The translations under genes and the position numbers were made by a program. DNA of 64,000 nucleotides, from positions 62,001-126,000 of IMG/VR virus record IMGVR_UViG_3300014911_000001. One strand, written 5' to 3'. Positions 12,825 to 19,830 of this stretch are shown piece by piece. The first letter of the stretch is position 1. Each line of letters opens with the position of its first letter. Origin of the DNA: a virus. A model generated the notes under the pieces. That model was not told where the DNA came from. It searched no databases and saw only the letters and a list, made by a program, of their open reading frames with translations.

Positions 12825-14052
12825 TTTGGATCTCCTTTATGTTATGAAGCCCGCGCTTCAGTATATTAATACTTGCATTATAATCTCTATCGAGGGTTGC
12901 ACCACAGAACGGACATTTATGTATACGATCGTGGAGTGATTTGGGTACCTTATGTCCACATGAGGAGCATGTCTGCGTAGTATATGCTGGGTTAACCTTG
13001 ATGACCTGTGAGCCGTGAAGCCGCGCCTTGTAGGATGTTAGATTGATAAGTGTGTTCCATCCTGCATCGTAGATGTATTTAGAGAGGTGAAGCCGGCGGC
13101 GCTTGCTTACAAGATCACGTATTTTTATATCCTCGAATATAATAATATCATAGTTAGTAGCAAGCTGGTGTGAGATATGATGGAGGAAGCCGCGCCGCAT
13201 GTTAGCTAATCGTTCATGGAGTCTGGCTAGTTTACGCCTCTGTTTCATATAATTAGCACTCCCTCGCTGCTTGCGCGAGAGCTGTTTTTGTACACGCTTT
13301 ATACGTTTTTCGAGTTTGGTGATGAAGCGCGGGTTAGATACAATATTACCATCACTTGATACGATGAGATTCGTAAGCCCGAGATCTATACCGATGATGC
13401 GCTGCTTATTATTAGTATCGATAACGATAGTAGCGTCATTATTATTGGGTACTTCAACTGTTACATATACATACCATCTACCGCTGGGATGTCTTTTTAT
13501 AGTAACATTTTTGGCTTTAGTCCAGTCGATGGGTCGGTGAAGGCGGATTTTTAAGCCGCCGAGTTTGGGTAAATGAATATATGCGAACTTATCATTCAGT
13601 TTCTCAAATTTAATGACAGGATACCCATCCGGATAGTTTTTATGAGTCATCCAAACTTGTGGATATGTAAGTGATAGATATTGATCAGGTTTTTTGGGTT
13701 TAGGCGGACTTATATGTCCTTCTTTATTCCTGATGGCTACAAAGAAACGCTTATATGCCCAGTCAATCTTATCAATTATAGCCTTTAAGACACCTGAATA
13801 AACGAGCCTTAAGGCAGGTTCCTCTCTTTTAAATGCGGTTAGGTTACGTTGCCTCTCAAATTTTGTAGGGGTTCTATGTTCTTCATCCCATATACGTCTG
13901 TATTCATTTATTTCGTAATTATAGAACCAGCAGAGGATGGACAGCCAGTTTTCTAGTTTGTATTCTTGTAGTGTTGTTGGATAGGCTCTGAATTTGTAGG
14001 TGAGGTAGGAAGCCGCCGCCTTATCAGTATTTTTTGATCCCTGTTTATTCAT
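12808..14052 (-). CDS. tnpB: TnpB-type RNA-guided nuclease (IS200/IS605 family), 414 aa
   Basis: The N-terminal helix-turn-helix/wedge region is followed by a split RuvC domain with all three acidic residues: D223 in GIDLG, E307 in IIFED and D390 in LDRDYNAS. A four-Cys zinc finger, CSSC and CPFC, lies at about residues 362-383. All known catalytic positions are intact. No TnpA and no obvious transposon ends are adjacent, and the gene overlaps the next phage gene by 17 bases, so it looks fixed in the operon. No ribosome binding site is visible before the ATG. Confidence 0.93.
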   Translation of the reverse strand: MNKQGSKNTDKAAASYLTYKFRAYPTTLQEYKLENWLSILCWFYNYEINEYRRIWDEEHRTPTKFERQRNLTAFKREEPALRLVYSGVLKAIIDKIDWAYKRFFVAIRNKEGHISPPKPKKPDQYLSLTYPQVWMTHKNYPDGYPVIKFEKLNDKFAYIHLPKLGGLKIRLHRPIDWTKAKNVTIKRHPSGRWYVYVTVEVPNNNDATIVIDTNNKQRIIGIDLGLTNLIVSSDGNIVSNPRFITKLEKRIKRVQKQLSRKQRGSANYMKQRRKLARLHERLANMRRGFLHHISHQLATNYDIIIFEDIKIRDLVSKRRRLHLSKYIYDAGWNTLINLTSYKARLHGSQVIKVNPAYTTQTCSSCGHKVPKSLHDRIHKCPFCGATLDRDYNASINILKRGLHNIKEIQNEHTR

Positions 14053-14100
14053 TTCATTATGTTACTATATGATGGAACATTTTATATTGGATATGTTACA

Positions 14101-14391
14101 CTATGGTATAACATCTCTCTCCTCTGTCTCTATGGACATATTGATCATATCTATTATGTCCTCAGGTAGGGAGTGAAGAATCTCTCTGAACTCGTCCTCA
14201 CCATCGAATACATAAACAGATAAGCGCCCGCATTTTTCATAGTCACCACACGGATGAATGCGTCTTATATCCCATGCGACCTTATCTTTTGATGTTATCA
14301 CCTTTATGTTGAACTCAGCATTGACTATCGTTGACTCTCCCTTCCATATGTTAACGCAAGGATTAACGCAATAGTTAACGCATAGGTACAT
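14101..14391 (-). CDS. Hypothetical protein with Cys repeats at the start, 96 aa
   Basis: The ATG at 14391 directly follows the stop of the upstream gene, with GGAG 8 bases before it. The first 14 residues contain a repeated CVN triplet (MYLCVNYCVNPCVN), encoded by the three 12-bp repeats at 14351-14382. The rest is an acidic soluble domain with no motif recognised. Confidence 0.65.
   Translation of the reverse strand: MYLCVNYCVNPCVNIWKGESTIVNAEFNIKVITSKDKVAWDIRRIHPCGDYEKCGRLSVYVFDGEDEFREILHSLPEDIIDMINMSIETEERDVIP
14351..14382. repeat. Three TTAACGCA repeats at 12-bp spacing
   Basis: TTAACGCA begins at 14351, 14363 and 14375, an exact 12-bp period close to one helical turn. The array lies inside the 5' end of a coding region. 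A similar array of GTTGACG at the same period lies at 16039-16069, so one protein may bind both. Confidence 0.6.
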
Positions 14392-14844
14392 TCATGCATC
14401 TCCAAACCGTTGCATCAACCGTTCCATGCTTTTTCTAAAGAGCTTCACCGATGCGTACAATAGATTGGCAGCAATAGCAAGATAAAGCACACCTATAGGA
14501 GGCTTTGAGAGGAACGGTACGACACTTGATACAATAAATGCAATACTCATGTTAGCAGCAAACTGATGATAACGAAAATAATGATTCAGTATTCCTTCGT
14601 AGACACTAACATCATCACTTGATAGATTTTCAAATGTTATGTGAGTTTTTGATGAAATACCACATATGAAATTATAACGAATCGTATCAATAATAAGCCC
14701 CAGCATGAAGGATGATACAGCAAATGCACATGCCCATAAGCCCCACGGTATAGTTGGACCAAAAAGTCCTATCTTATATATATGGAGAAGAAGGAAGAAG
14801 CCCGGCAGAAAATGAGCAATAAAAACACCATATAAGAAACTCAT
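14392..14844 (-). CDS. Multi-span membrane protein, 150 aa
   Basis: About four hydrophobic segments are visible (residues 5-22, 32-52, 97-115 and 119-134). The start at 14844 follows AAGGAGG by 8 bases. No family recognised. It lies between a gene for an outer-membrane-like protein and the Cys-repeat gene. Confidence 0.7.
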   Translation of the reverse strand: MSFLYGVFIAHFLPGFFLLLHIYKIGLFGPTIPWGLWACAFAVSSFMLGLIIDTIRYNFICGISSKTHITFENLSSDDVSVYEGILNHYFRYHQFAANMSIAFIVSSVVPFLSKPPIGVLYLAIAANLLYASVKLFRKSMERLMQRFGDA

Positions 14845-14870
14845 TAAGGTCCCTCCTTATTTTGATAACC

Positions 14871-15413
14871 TTAGAATAAACTGAATCCTACATAAAGATC
14901 CCAACCACGATCAAATGATTCATTAGAATTAACGAACTGGCTATTATCGTAGGAAGCCCCGACATAGAAGGTGGGTGATAATATAATAATGCCCTGACAG
15001 AATGATTCAGAAAGAAGAAACGGATTCATAAGCGCCACAATGATTGATAGATCTATACCTACAGACCCAGAAAGACGCATGTTGGTGTAGTCGAAGCCGC
15101 CGCCCCTTCCGTAGCCAAGCCGGCCGCCTAAACGTATGAAGGATAACTCCTTAATAAGTGGTATATCAACATCCATTGATGCAAAAAGACCATTACCAGA
15201 TCCCTTGGGGGTTCTTATGTGTTCATACCCGAGGCCGGCGTAAAGAAGTGGATATGATTCCTCATCATGGTTGAGTAGATATTTGAAGCCCCCGCTCCAG
15301 TCCTTGTTGTAAACATTTTTGTCAATTTCAATATTGATCGGGAGGATATGAGGCAGGGCATTTGATATAGCAAGAGCGGAGAGAATTAATAAAACAGTAA
15401 ATATTTTACGCAT
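14871..15413 (-). CDS. Outer-membrane beta-barrel-like protein with signal peptide, 180 aa
   Basis: A signal peptide (Lys-rich start, hydrophobic to about residue 17, cut near SNALP) is followed by alternating amphipathic strands with many Gly and aromatic residues. The last strand ends YVGFSLF, with a terminal Phe, the mark of proteins inserted in the outer membrane by BamA. It is sized for an 8-strand barrel. Phage-encoded outer-membrane proteins often block superinfection or replace a receptor, which is inferred here. It has its own promoter at 15444-15471. Confidence 0.7.
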   Translation of the reverse strand: MRKIFTVLLILSALAISNALPHILPINIEIDKNVYNKDWSGGFKYLLNHDEESYPLLYAGLGYEHIRTPKGSGNGLFASMDVDIPLIKELSFIRLGGRLGYGRGGGFDYTNMRLSGSVGIDLSIIVALMNPFLLSESFCQGIIILSPTFYVGASYDNSQFVNSNESFDRGWDLYVGFSLF

Positions 15414-15443
15414 GTATCACCTCCTTTAATAGTATGTTACAGT

Positions 15444-15471
15444 ATTATATGTATGGTCATATTATAGTCAA
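15444..15471 (-). promoter_or_regulatory. Promoter for the outer-membrane-like gene
   Basis: Leftward TTGACT (-35), a 16-base spacer and TATAAT (-10) lie 31 bases upstream of the start of 14871-15413. Confidence 0.75.
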
Positions 15472-15565
15472 GCAGAAATTTTTGGGATAAATCGTTCTGT
15501 ATATAGAACAATTTTTAGGTAATTTTGTTCTGCAGACATTACAAAAAACCCAATTTTTGATGTGA

Positions 15566-15745
15566 TTATTCAGTAAGAATATCTTCTCTTTTTTCTAATA
15601 CCCATTCTAATGCTTCGATTTTACCAAGGTGATTATAGTATGCTGGCAGAAAATCAAATCCTCTATCTTCAGTCATTTCCCATAGCTCACTTGCCTGCTC
15701 ATTCAACTCTTCTAAAGCTGTCTTAATTTCCTTTTTACTTCTCAT
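15566..15745 (-). CDS. Small helical protein, 59 aa
   Basis: The ATG at 15745 is chosen because AAAGGGAGG lies 6 bases upstream. The protein is highly charged and helical, consistent with a coiled coil. Family not recognised. It is the first gene after the promoter at 15775-15802. Confidence 0.7.
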   Translation of the reverse strand: MRSKKEIKTALEELNEQASELWEMTEDRGFDFLPAYYNHLGKIEALEWVLEKREDILTE

Positions 15746-15774
15746 GTTAACCTCCCTTTTAATAATATGCAACT

Positions 15775-15802
15775 ATTATATTGATAGATACTGCTGTGTC
15801 AA
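15775..15802 (-). promoter_or_regulatory. Consensus leftward promoter
   Basis: TTGACA, a 16-base spacer and TATAAT match the sigma-70 consensus exactly. It drives 15566-15745 and possibly the genes beyond. Confidence 0.85.
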
Positions 15803-15816
15803 GTCCAAAATGAAGC

Positions 15817-15883
15817 CGGCGGGGCTAAAGAAGAACCCGCCGTGCCAATCCTAGATCCTTATAGGCCTAGGGGGACGGCGGGG
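15817..15883. repeat. Mutually exclusive GC hairpins between divergent units
   Basis: CGGCGGGG (15817-15824), CCCGCCGT (15836-15843) and ACGGCGGGG (15875-15883) allow the central arm to pair with either flank. An inner CCTAG pair extends the second hairpin. This is the layout of a two-state switch, though no U tract follows. It lies just upstream of the leftward promoter. Confidence 0.45.
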
Positions 15884-15986
15884 AGCTTAATTATACGGTG
15901 CGAAGCGGCGCGCCTTACGGACCCATACCTCACACCATTTAAGAATATACCATAATAATAAATCATGTCAAGAAATTAATCGTATG

Positions 15987-16069
15987 GTAGGGATAATCAG
16001 TCAACCATAATGATCAAACAGTAGGGATAATTCATCAAGTTGACGGATATGTTGACGATAAAGTTGACG
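15987..16069. repeat. Two repeat arrays upstream of phoH
   Basis: GTAGGGATAAT occurs at 15987 and 16021. GTTGACG occurs at 16039, 16051 and 16063, an exact 12-bp period. The 340-base region 15803-16137 has no gene. It carries these repeats and the hairpins at 15817-15883. It is a candidate operator cluster or replication origin with iterons. Confidence 0.6.
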
Positions 16070-16137
16070 GAACCAACTGCTCTGGAGGATGCTGATGGTA
16101 TGATAAGAGAAGCAAACCCAACCAATGGAGACTCCAG

Positions 16138-17070
16138 ATGAGCAAAAAACACAAGAATGGCCGTTCATTCTATTCCATCACAATCCCGACATCTCTTAAG
16201 GTTAACTGGGACATTATGTCCAAGTTCATCGAAGATGAGTTCAACATAGTACTTAAGGTCGAGGATGATACACTTTACTTATCGGGACGTAACAAAAAAC
16301 TTATGAAGGAGGTTGGTAATGTCATTATAGAACTATCCTTATCAGGAGTTACATATAAGAGCGTCGAGGAGCTGGCGGCTATATGGGGAGATTATCTAAG
16401 CGCGCGCCATATAATAACATATGATAAAGCCGGCCGGCCTATAACACCTCTATCAGAGAACCAGAAGCACTTTATCAAAGCTGTGCAGGAAAATGATATT
16501 ACATTTGTGATAGGCCCCGCCGGAACCGGTAAGACATATCTTGCTGTTGCACAGGCTGTAGGAATGTTAAGAAGCCGCCAAATAAATAAGATTGTAATAA
16601 CGAGGCCTCTCGTTGAGGTTAATGAAAAGTTGGGATTCCTGCCAGGGGACATAAAGAACAAGGTAATGCCATTCCTTATACCAATATATGATGTACTTGG
16701 GGAACTCTTCACCAAAAGCGAGCTTGAAAATTTAGAGAAAAATGGAGTTATTGAGATCATTCCCATCGCGTTCATGCGTGGGAGGACTATAAAAAATAGC
16801 ATCGTTATTGCTGATGAGGCACAAAACCTTACGATTTCACAGATGAAAATGTTGCTTACTAGGATTGGGTTGGGTACAAAATATATTATTATAGGAGATA
16901 TAACACAGAGTGACATACATAATGGCAAAAAGAATGGACTTCTTTATGTTGTTGAGCGCATAAAGAGGGTGGGAAGCCGCGGCTTCGGTATCGTTAAGAT
17001 GACAGATGCCGACATAAGGCGGCATCCTATTATAACGGAGGTGCTCAAATTGTTTGATAATTTGACTTGA
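16138..17070 (+). CDS. phoH: PhoH-like ATPase, 310 aa
   Basis: Residues 1-95 form a small KH-like N-terminal region. The PhoH P-loop domain follows: Walker A GPAGTGKT at residues 126-133, TRPLVEVNEKLGFLPGD, and Walker B SIVIADEAQN, with GDITQSD after it. This order and length match bacterial PhoH. Phage copies are common and are linked to RNA metabolism or phosphate stress, without a settled function. The ATG at 16138 follows GGAG. It is the only rightward gene in this part, next to the repeats at 15987-16069. Confidence 0.93.
   Translation: MSKKHKNGRSFYSITIPTSLKVNWDIMSKFIEDEFNIVLKVEDDTLYLSGRNKKLMKEVGNVIIELSLSGVTYKSVEELAAIWGDYLSARHIITYDKAGRPITPLSENQKHFIKAVQENDITFVIGPAGTGKTYLAVAQAVGMLRSRQINKIVITRPLVEVNEKLGFLPGDIKNKVMPFLIPIYDVLGELFTKSELENLEKNGVIEIIPIAFMRGRTIKNSIVIADEAQNLTISQMKMLLTRIGLGTKYIIIGDITQSDIHNGKKNGLLYVVERIKRVGSRGFGIVKMTDADIRRHPIITEVLKLFDNLT
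16973..16986. repeat. 14-bp palindrome, copy 2
   Basis: Inside phoH, encoding Gly-Ser-Arg-Gly-Phe. Confidence 0.9.
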
Positions 17071-17096
17071 CAGTAGAGATGTATAATTAATATAAT
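17067..17096 (+). promoter_or_regulatory. Promoter of the tRNA-like gene
   Basis: TTGACA, an 18-base spacer and TATAAT place a start site near 17103, three bases before the tRNA-like sequence. The -35 box overlaps the phoH stop codon. Confidence 0.7.
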
Positions 17097-17105
17097 AAAA
17101 TTTTT

Positions 17106-17177
17106 ACCGGGGTGGCGGAAACGGCGCAGGGGACCCCGGGACGAGTGTCCGTGTGGGTTCGAGTCCTGCTCCCGGTA
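17106..17177 (+). tRNA. tRNA-Leu-like gene lacking an anticodon loop
   Basis: The acceptor stem pairs ACCGGGG with TCCCGGT. A Leu-type start (TGGCGGAAACGGC), a long variable arm GGAC-GAGT-GTCC and a T arm with loop TTCGAGT are present. Where the anticodon arm should be, GGGG-A-CCCC leaves no loop or anticodon, and the D arm is also short. The whole is 72 bases against about 86 for tRNA-Leu. No CCA is encoded. It cannot be an ordinary decoding tRNA. It may be a remnant, an attachment-site relic or a decoy RNA. Confidence 0.6.
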
Positions 17178-17178
17178 T

Positions 17179-17385
17179 CTATTCTGCAAGCCACCACCAG
17201 AACATAAGATGTACAAACACAAAAATTAAAGTGAAAATTAATACTGCACCAAAAATACATAGAAACATATCCCAAATACCAACAAAAGGTATGAACCACC
17301 CGATATAAGGTGGTATAAAGGATACACAACTTAGAATGATCACAGAAAGACCCATAATGAATAGTGTCAACTTAATAATTGACAT
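17179..17385 (-). CDS. Membrane protein, two or three spans, 68 aa
   Basis: The ATG at 17385 follows GAGGA by 8 bases. A GTG at 17424 in the same frame is an alternative, adding 13 residues and overlapping the end of the upstream frame. Three hydrophobic stretches fill nearly the whole protein, ending FWWWLAE. Function unknown. Confidence 0.6.
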   Translation of the reverse strand: MSIIKLTLFIMGLSVIILSCVSFIPPYIGWFIPFVGIWDMFLCIFGAVLIFTLIFVFVHLMFWWWLAE

Positions 17386-17416
17386 CAATATTTCCTCATT
17401 ATATTCACAACAGACC

Positions 17417-17598
17417 TTACTCACTAGCCTTTAATTCACATGGATATTCCTCCTCCACACGGAATATATCTATGATTGGATACTTAAGTACTTTCTCTTT
17501 CCTCAATAGACAGTAAACCCCGCTTTCACATATGTCTGTGAGACATTTTCATAAACGATCGGATATGATGTACCTTTTAACCACAGTACAACCTTCAT
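17417..17598 (-). pseudogene. Small gene with an apparent frameshift
   Basis: An ATG at 17598 with ACGGAGG upstream starts MKVVLWLKGTSYPIVYEN and stops at 17503. A second frame continues with natural-looking sequence (CLTDICESGVYCLLRKEK) to a stop at 17417. Adding one A to the GAAAATG run would join them into a protein of about 60 residues. Either a sequencing indel, a frameshift mutation, or two short overlapping genes would explain this. Confidence 0.45.
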
Positions 17599-17609
17599 AA
17601 ATACCTCCG

Positions 17610-18080
17610 TCACAATATAAATTGTTTCAATATGGTGCCCTTCGGTACATGTATTATGTAATGGTGAATGGTTGGTTCACCAATAGCAACTAATTTCCAC
17701 TTAGGAAATCGCGGCCTCATTTTATAAACACACACGTTACCATAATATGTGCTATCCTCTAGAATAATAGATTTGGATGCCGGGATGTATACCAATTGAA
17801 ATTCATCTCCAACCTTTTTATAAGCTACATATATCATCTTTTCCTCGATATGACCTACACCTAAGAAAAACTCTCCCCGCATGTGTTGAGATGAATTAAT
17901 CGATACGATAGTATACTCATCATCCTTATATACCTCCTTACTCAGCGACTCATATGCAAGCATCCCAAAAAGAATGGTCCCCGCATATGATGTTATCATT
18001 ACAAGTATGGAAATAATAATACTACGTGTACGCAATAAGATATACAACATAATCAATATTGGTAAAATAAACCAAATCAT
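17610..18080 (-). CDS. Membrane-anchored protein, 156 aa
   Basis: The ATG at 18080 follows GGAGG by 5 bases and is preferred over a longer in-frame extension without such a signal. Two hydrophobic segments (residues 1-15 and 24-48) precede a soluble beta-rich domain of about 100 residues. Family not recognised. Confidence 0.65.
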   Translation of the reverse strand: MIWFILPILIMLYILLRTRSIIISILVMITSYAGTILFGMLAYESLSKEVYKDDEYTIVSINSSQHMRGEFFLGVGHIEEKMIYVAYKKVGDEFQLVYIPASKSIILEDSTYYGNVCVYKMRPRFPKWKLVAIGEPTIHHYIIHVPKGTILKQFIL

Positions 18081-18114
18081 AGCATCCTCCATATCAACAA
18101 TGTTAAACCTTTTG

Positions 18115-18198
18115 TTACGATTCCCCTGAATCCTTTCTAATATACTTATAGAAAACAAATCCTAATATAAGCCCCACAACAAACCAGAAGAATCCCAT
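18115..18198 (-). CDS. Tiny single-span membrane peptide, 27 aa
   Basis: The ATG at 18198 follows AAGGAGG by 6 bases. Residues 2-18 are hydrophobic, followed by YKYIRKDSGES. It lies just after thyX and resembles the tiny membrane peptides of the left region. Confidence 0.6.
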   Translation of the reverse strand: MGFFWFVVGLILGFVFYKYIRKDSGES

Positions 18199-18201
18199 AG
18201 T

Positions 18202-18813
18202 TCACCTCCTTATTTTTATTATTACATCACCTTGAATTTCAAAGTCAAAGAAACAGTTAGGCGCGCGCTCCTTGAGAACCTTTAAGATATCAATAAATAC
18301 CTGCCTTATTTCCCATTGTGCTGAAGCCGCGCCCCTTAACTCTATCATATGTCTCCATTGACGGAAATTAGCGGTTACAACAATTTGCGATGCACACGCA
18401 TTAGGTAAAACGAATCTCGCATCCTCTTTAGGAATACCTAATGTCAGAAGAACGCTATATAATTTCTGTAAATATCGCATTGTTTCTTCATATAGAAGGC
18501 GGGCTTCCTCATTACCTTCTATTGAAGGAGGTACTATATAAGTGAAGCCGGCCTCCTTCACATATCTTTGCGATCGTTGCGTATAGGAACATAACCTGTG
18601 CCTAACAAGCTGATGAGTTGCTGCACGGGATATATTCTTAATAAGGAAGGTAGCAGATGCATGCTCTAATACTGATAGATGACCCCACTTTATAAGCTTA
18701 CGTATGAGTTCACCAGGTTGACCTTTGGGTTCCGATGCATGTGATACTCTACCAGCCTGCTCTATAAGCTCCTCAGCATTAGGGGTTATTGATAATAATA
18801 TTATATCAGCCAA
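18202..18813 (-). CDS. thyX: Flavin-dependent thymidylate synthase ThyX, 203 aa
   Basis: The ThyX signature RHRxxS appears as RHRLCSYTQRSQRY (residues about 71-84). The upstream HLSVLEHASATF and the later NFRQWRHMIELR are also typical. It makes dTMP from dUMP using methylene-tetrahydrofolate, FAD and NADPH, using dUMP supplied by the dUTPase. The start is TTG at 18813, 5 bases after AAAGGAGG. It has a promoter at 18837-18865. Confidence 0.95.
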   Translation of the reverse strand: MADIILLSITPNAEELIEQAGRVSHASEPKGQPGELIRKLIKWGHLSVLEHASATFLIKNISRAATHQLVRHRLCSYTQRSQRYVKEAGFTYIVPPSIEGNEEARLLYEETMRYLQKLYSVLLTLGIPKEDARFVLPNACASQIVVTANFRQWRHMIELRGAASAQWEIRQVFIDILKVLKERAPNCFFDFEIQGDVIIKIRR

Positions 18814-18836
18814 CTGCTCCTCCTTTTAATGAATAC

Positions 18837-18865
18837 ATTATCATCATCTCTTGCAATCTTGTCAA
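18837..18865 (-). promoter_or_regulatory. Promoter for thyX
   Basis: Leftward TTGACA, a 17-base spacer and GATAAT lie 24 bases upstream of the thyX TTG start. Confidence 0.65.
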
Positions 18866-19074
18866 GATTCTAACAATTCCTCATCAAATATTTTTATTAA
18901 CCGCTGCCTGCAGTCATTCCAGCCACTAAAATAAGCCTGCAATTCTCTCTCTGATTCTGATGGAATGTTTTCTTGCCGTAATCTTGCAAGCACAAAATTT
19001 TTAATGTCTTTAACCAACTCCTTCACAAACCTCTCATAGATAACTCTCTCATAATAATCATGGGATAATAACAT
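18862..19074 (-). CDS. Hypothetical helical protein, 70 aa
   Basis: The ATG at 19074 follows AAAGGAGG by 5 bases. A GTG two codons earlier is less well placed. The protein is charged and helical, with a YFSGWNDCRQRL segment in its second half. Family not recognised. Confidence 0.65.
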   Translation of the reverse strand: MLLSHDYYERVIYERFVKELVKDIKNFVLARLRQENIPSESERELQAYFSGWNDCRQRLIKIFDEELLES

Positions 19075-19097
19075 ATCCACCTCCTTTTTTTCCCACT

Positions 19098-19125
19098 ATA
19101 ATATGCATAGAAGCCTAAATGTCAA
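19098..19125 (-). promoter_or_regulatory. Leftward promoter before 18862-19074
   Basis: TTGACA, a 16-base spacer and TATTAT lie 24 bases upstream of the start. Confidence 0.75.
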
Positions 19126-19127
19126 GG

Positions 19128-19133
19128 TATAAT
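19128..19133 (+). promoter_or_regulatory. -10 box suggesting a leaderless message
   Basis: TATAAT ends 7 bases before the ATG at 19141, and no ribosome binding site is present. Transcription would start at or next to the start codon. The -35 region is weak. Confidence 0.45.
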
Positions 19134-19140
19134 TTCAAAG

Positions 19141-19830
19141 ATGAAACGAATACAACACATACTTTTACTAATAATAGTATTAATAATTATCGCTATAGGA
19201 CATCCCTTCCGTCCATTTTATGTTTTCTTCCAAGAAGGCTATAATGACACAGCATATGTGGACACTACAGATGCATGCATCCCTTGTTCAACATCATATA
19301 ATGTAACGATCTGCACAACGGCTGTCATATTATCGCTACCTATTGACACAACAGACGACACACTATGGCATGGTTACTTATTAAAGCTGTGGATAAAAGA
19401 CACTTCAGGATACACAAGCGATACATTTTATGTGAATGATACATGCTTCAGAACACTATATCAAGTAGCGCCTTGCAACATAGCGCCTACATGTTCATTG
19501 GTATGGGGGTATCATTTCTGGGTCATAAATTTAGATTGCATTAATCTACAATATGGCATCTATATAGGCGATGGTGATAGCATATGTGTCTACATCAGCA
19601 AAGATATGCAACATGGCCAGAAATGCATAGCGATAAATAGCAGCACATCAATACATCAACTAAGAGTGATAGCCGGAGATACAACACCTGTTTACATAAG
19701 TGAATTCCCTGTCATCTCACATCCAGCTTATTCAGATACATACTGGTATGACATACGTGGAAGAAGGACACTACCGTATAGAAGTGGAGTTTATCTACAT
19801 AAAAGACGGGTTATCGTAATAATAAAGTAA
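19141..19830 (+). CDS. Secreted Cys-rich protein with degenerate sorting-type C-terminus, 229 aa
   Basis: A signal peptide covers about residues 1-23. The body shares FQxGYNDTAYVDT, SLVWGYHFWVI-type and DGDSICVYI segments with the product of 19831-20538, and has about ten Cys, probably in disulfides. The C-terminus reads DIRGRRTLPYRSGVYL and ends VIVIIK, resembling the type A sorting domain of type IX secretion. Function unknown; a surface role during infection is likely. It is probably translated from a leaderless message. Confidence 0.65.
   Translation: MKRIQHILLLIIVLIIIAIGHPFRPFYVFFQEGYNDTAYVDTTDACIPCSTSYNVTICTTAVILSLPIDTTDDTLWHGYLLKLWIKDTSGYTSDTFYVNDTCFRTLYQVAPCNIAPTCSLVWGYHFWVINLDCINLQYGIYIGDGDSICVYISKDMQHGQKCIAINSSTSIHQLRVIAGDTTPVYISEFPVISHPAYSDTYWYDIRGRRTLPYRSGVYLHKRRVIVIIK

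Noticed and set aside
12808-14052. Catalytically dead TnpB-like repressor (TldR)
   Set aside because: All three RuvC acidic residues are intact.
17106-17177. Functional tRNA
   Set aside because: No 7-base anticodon loop can be formed in either a short-arm or long-arm tRNA model.
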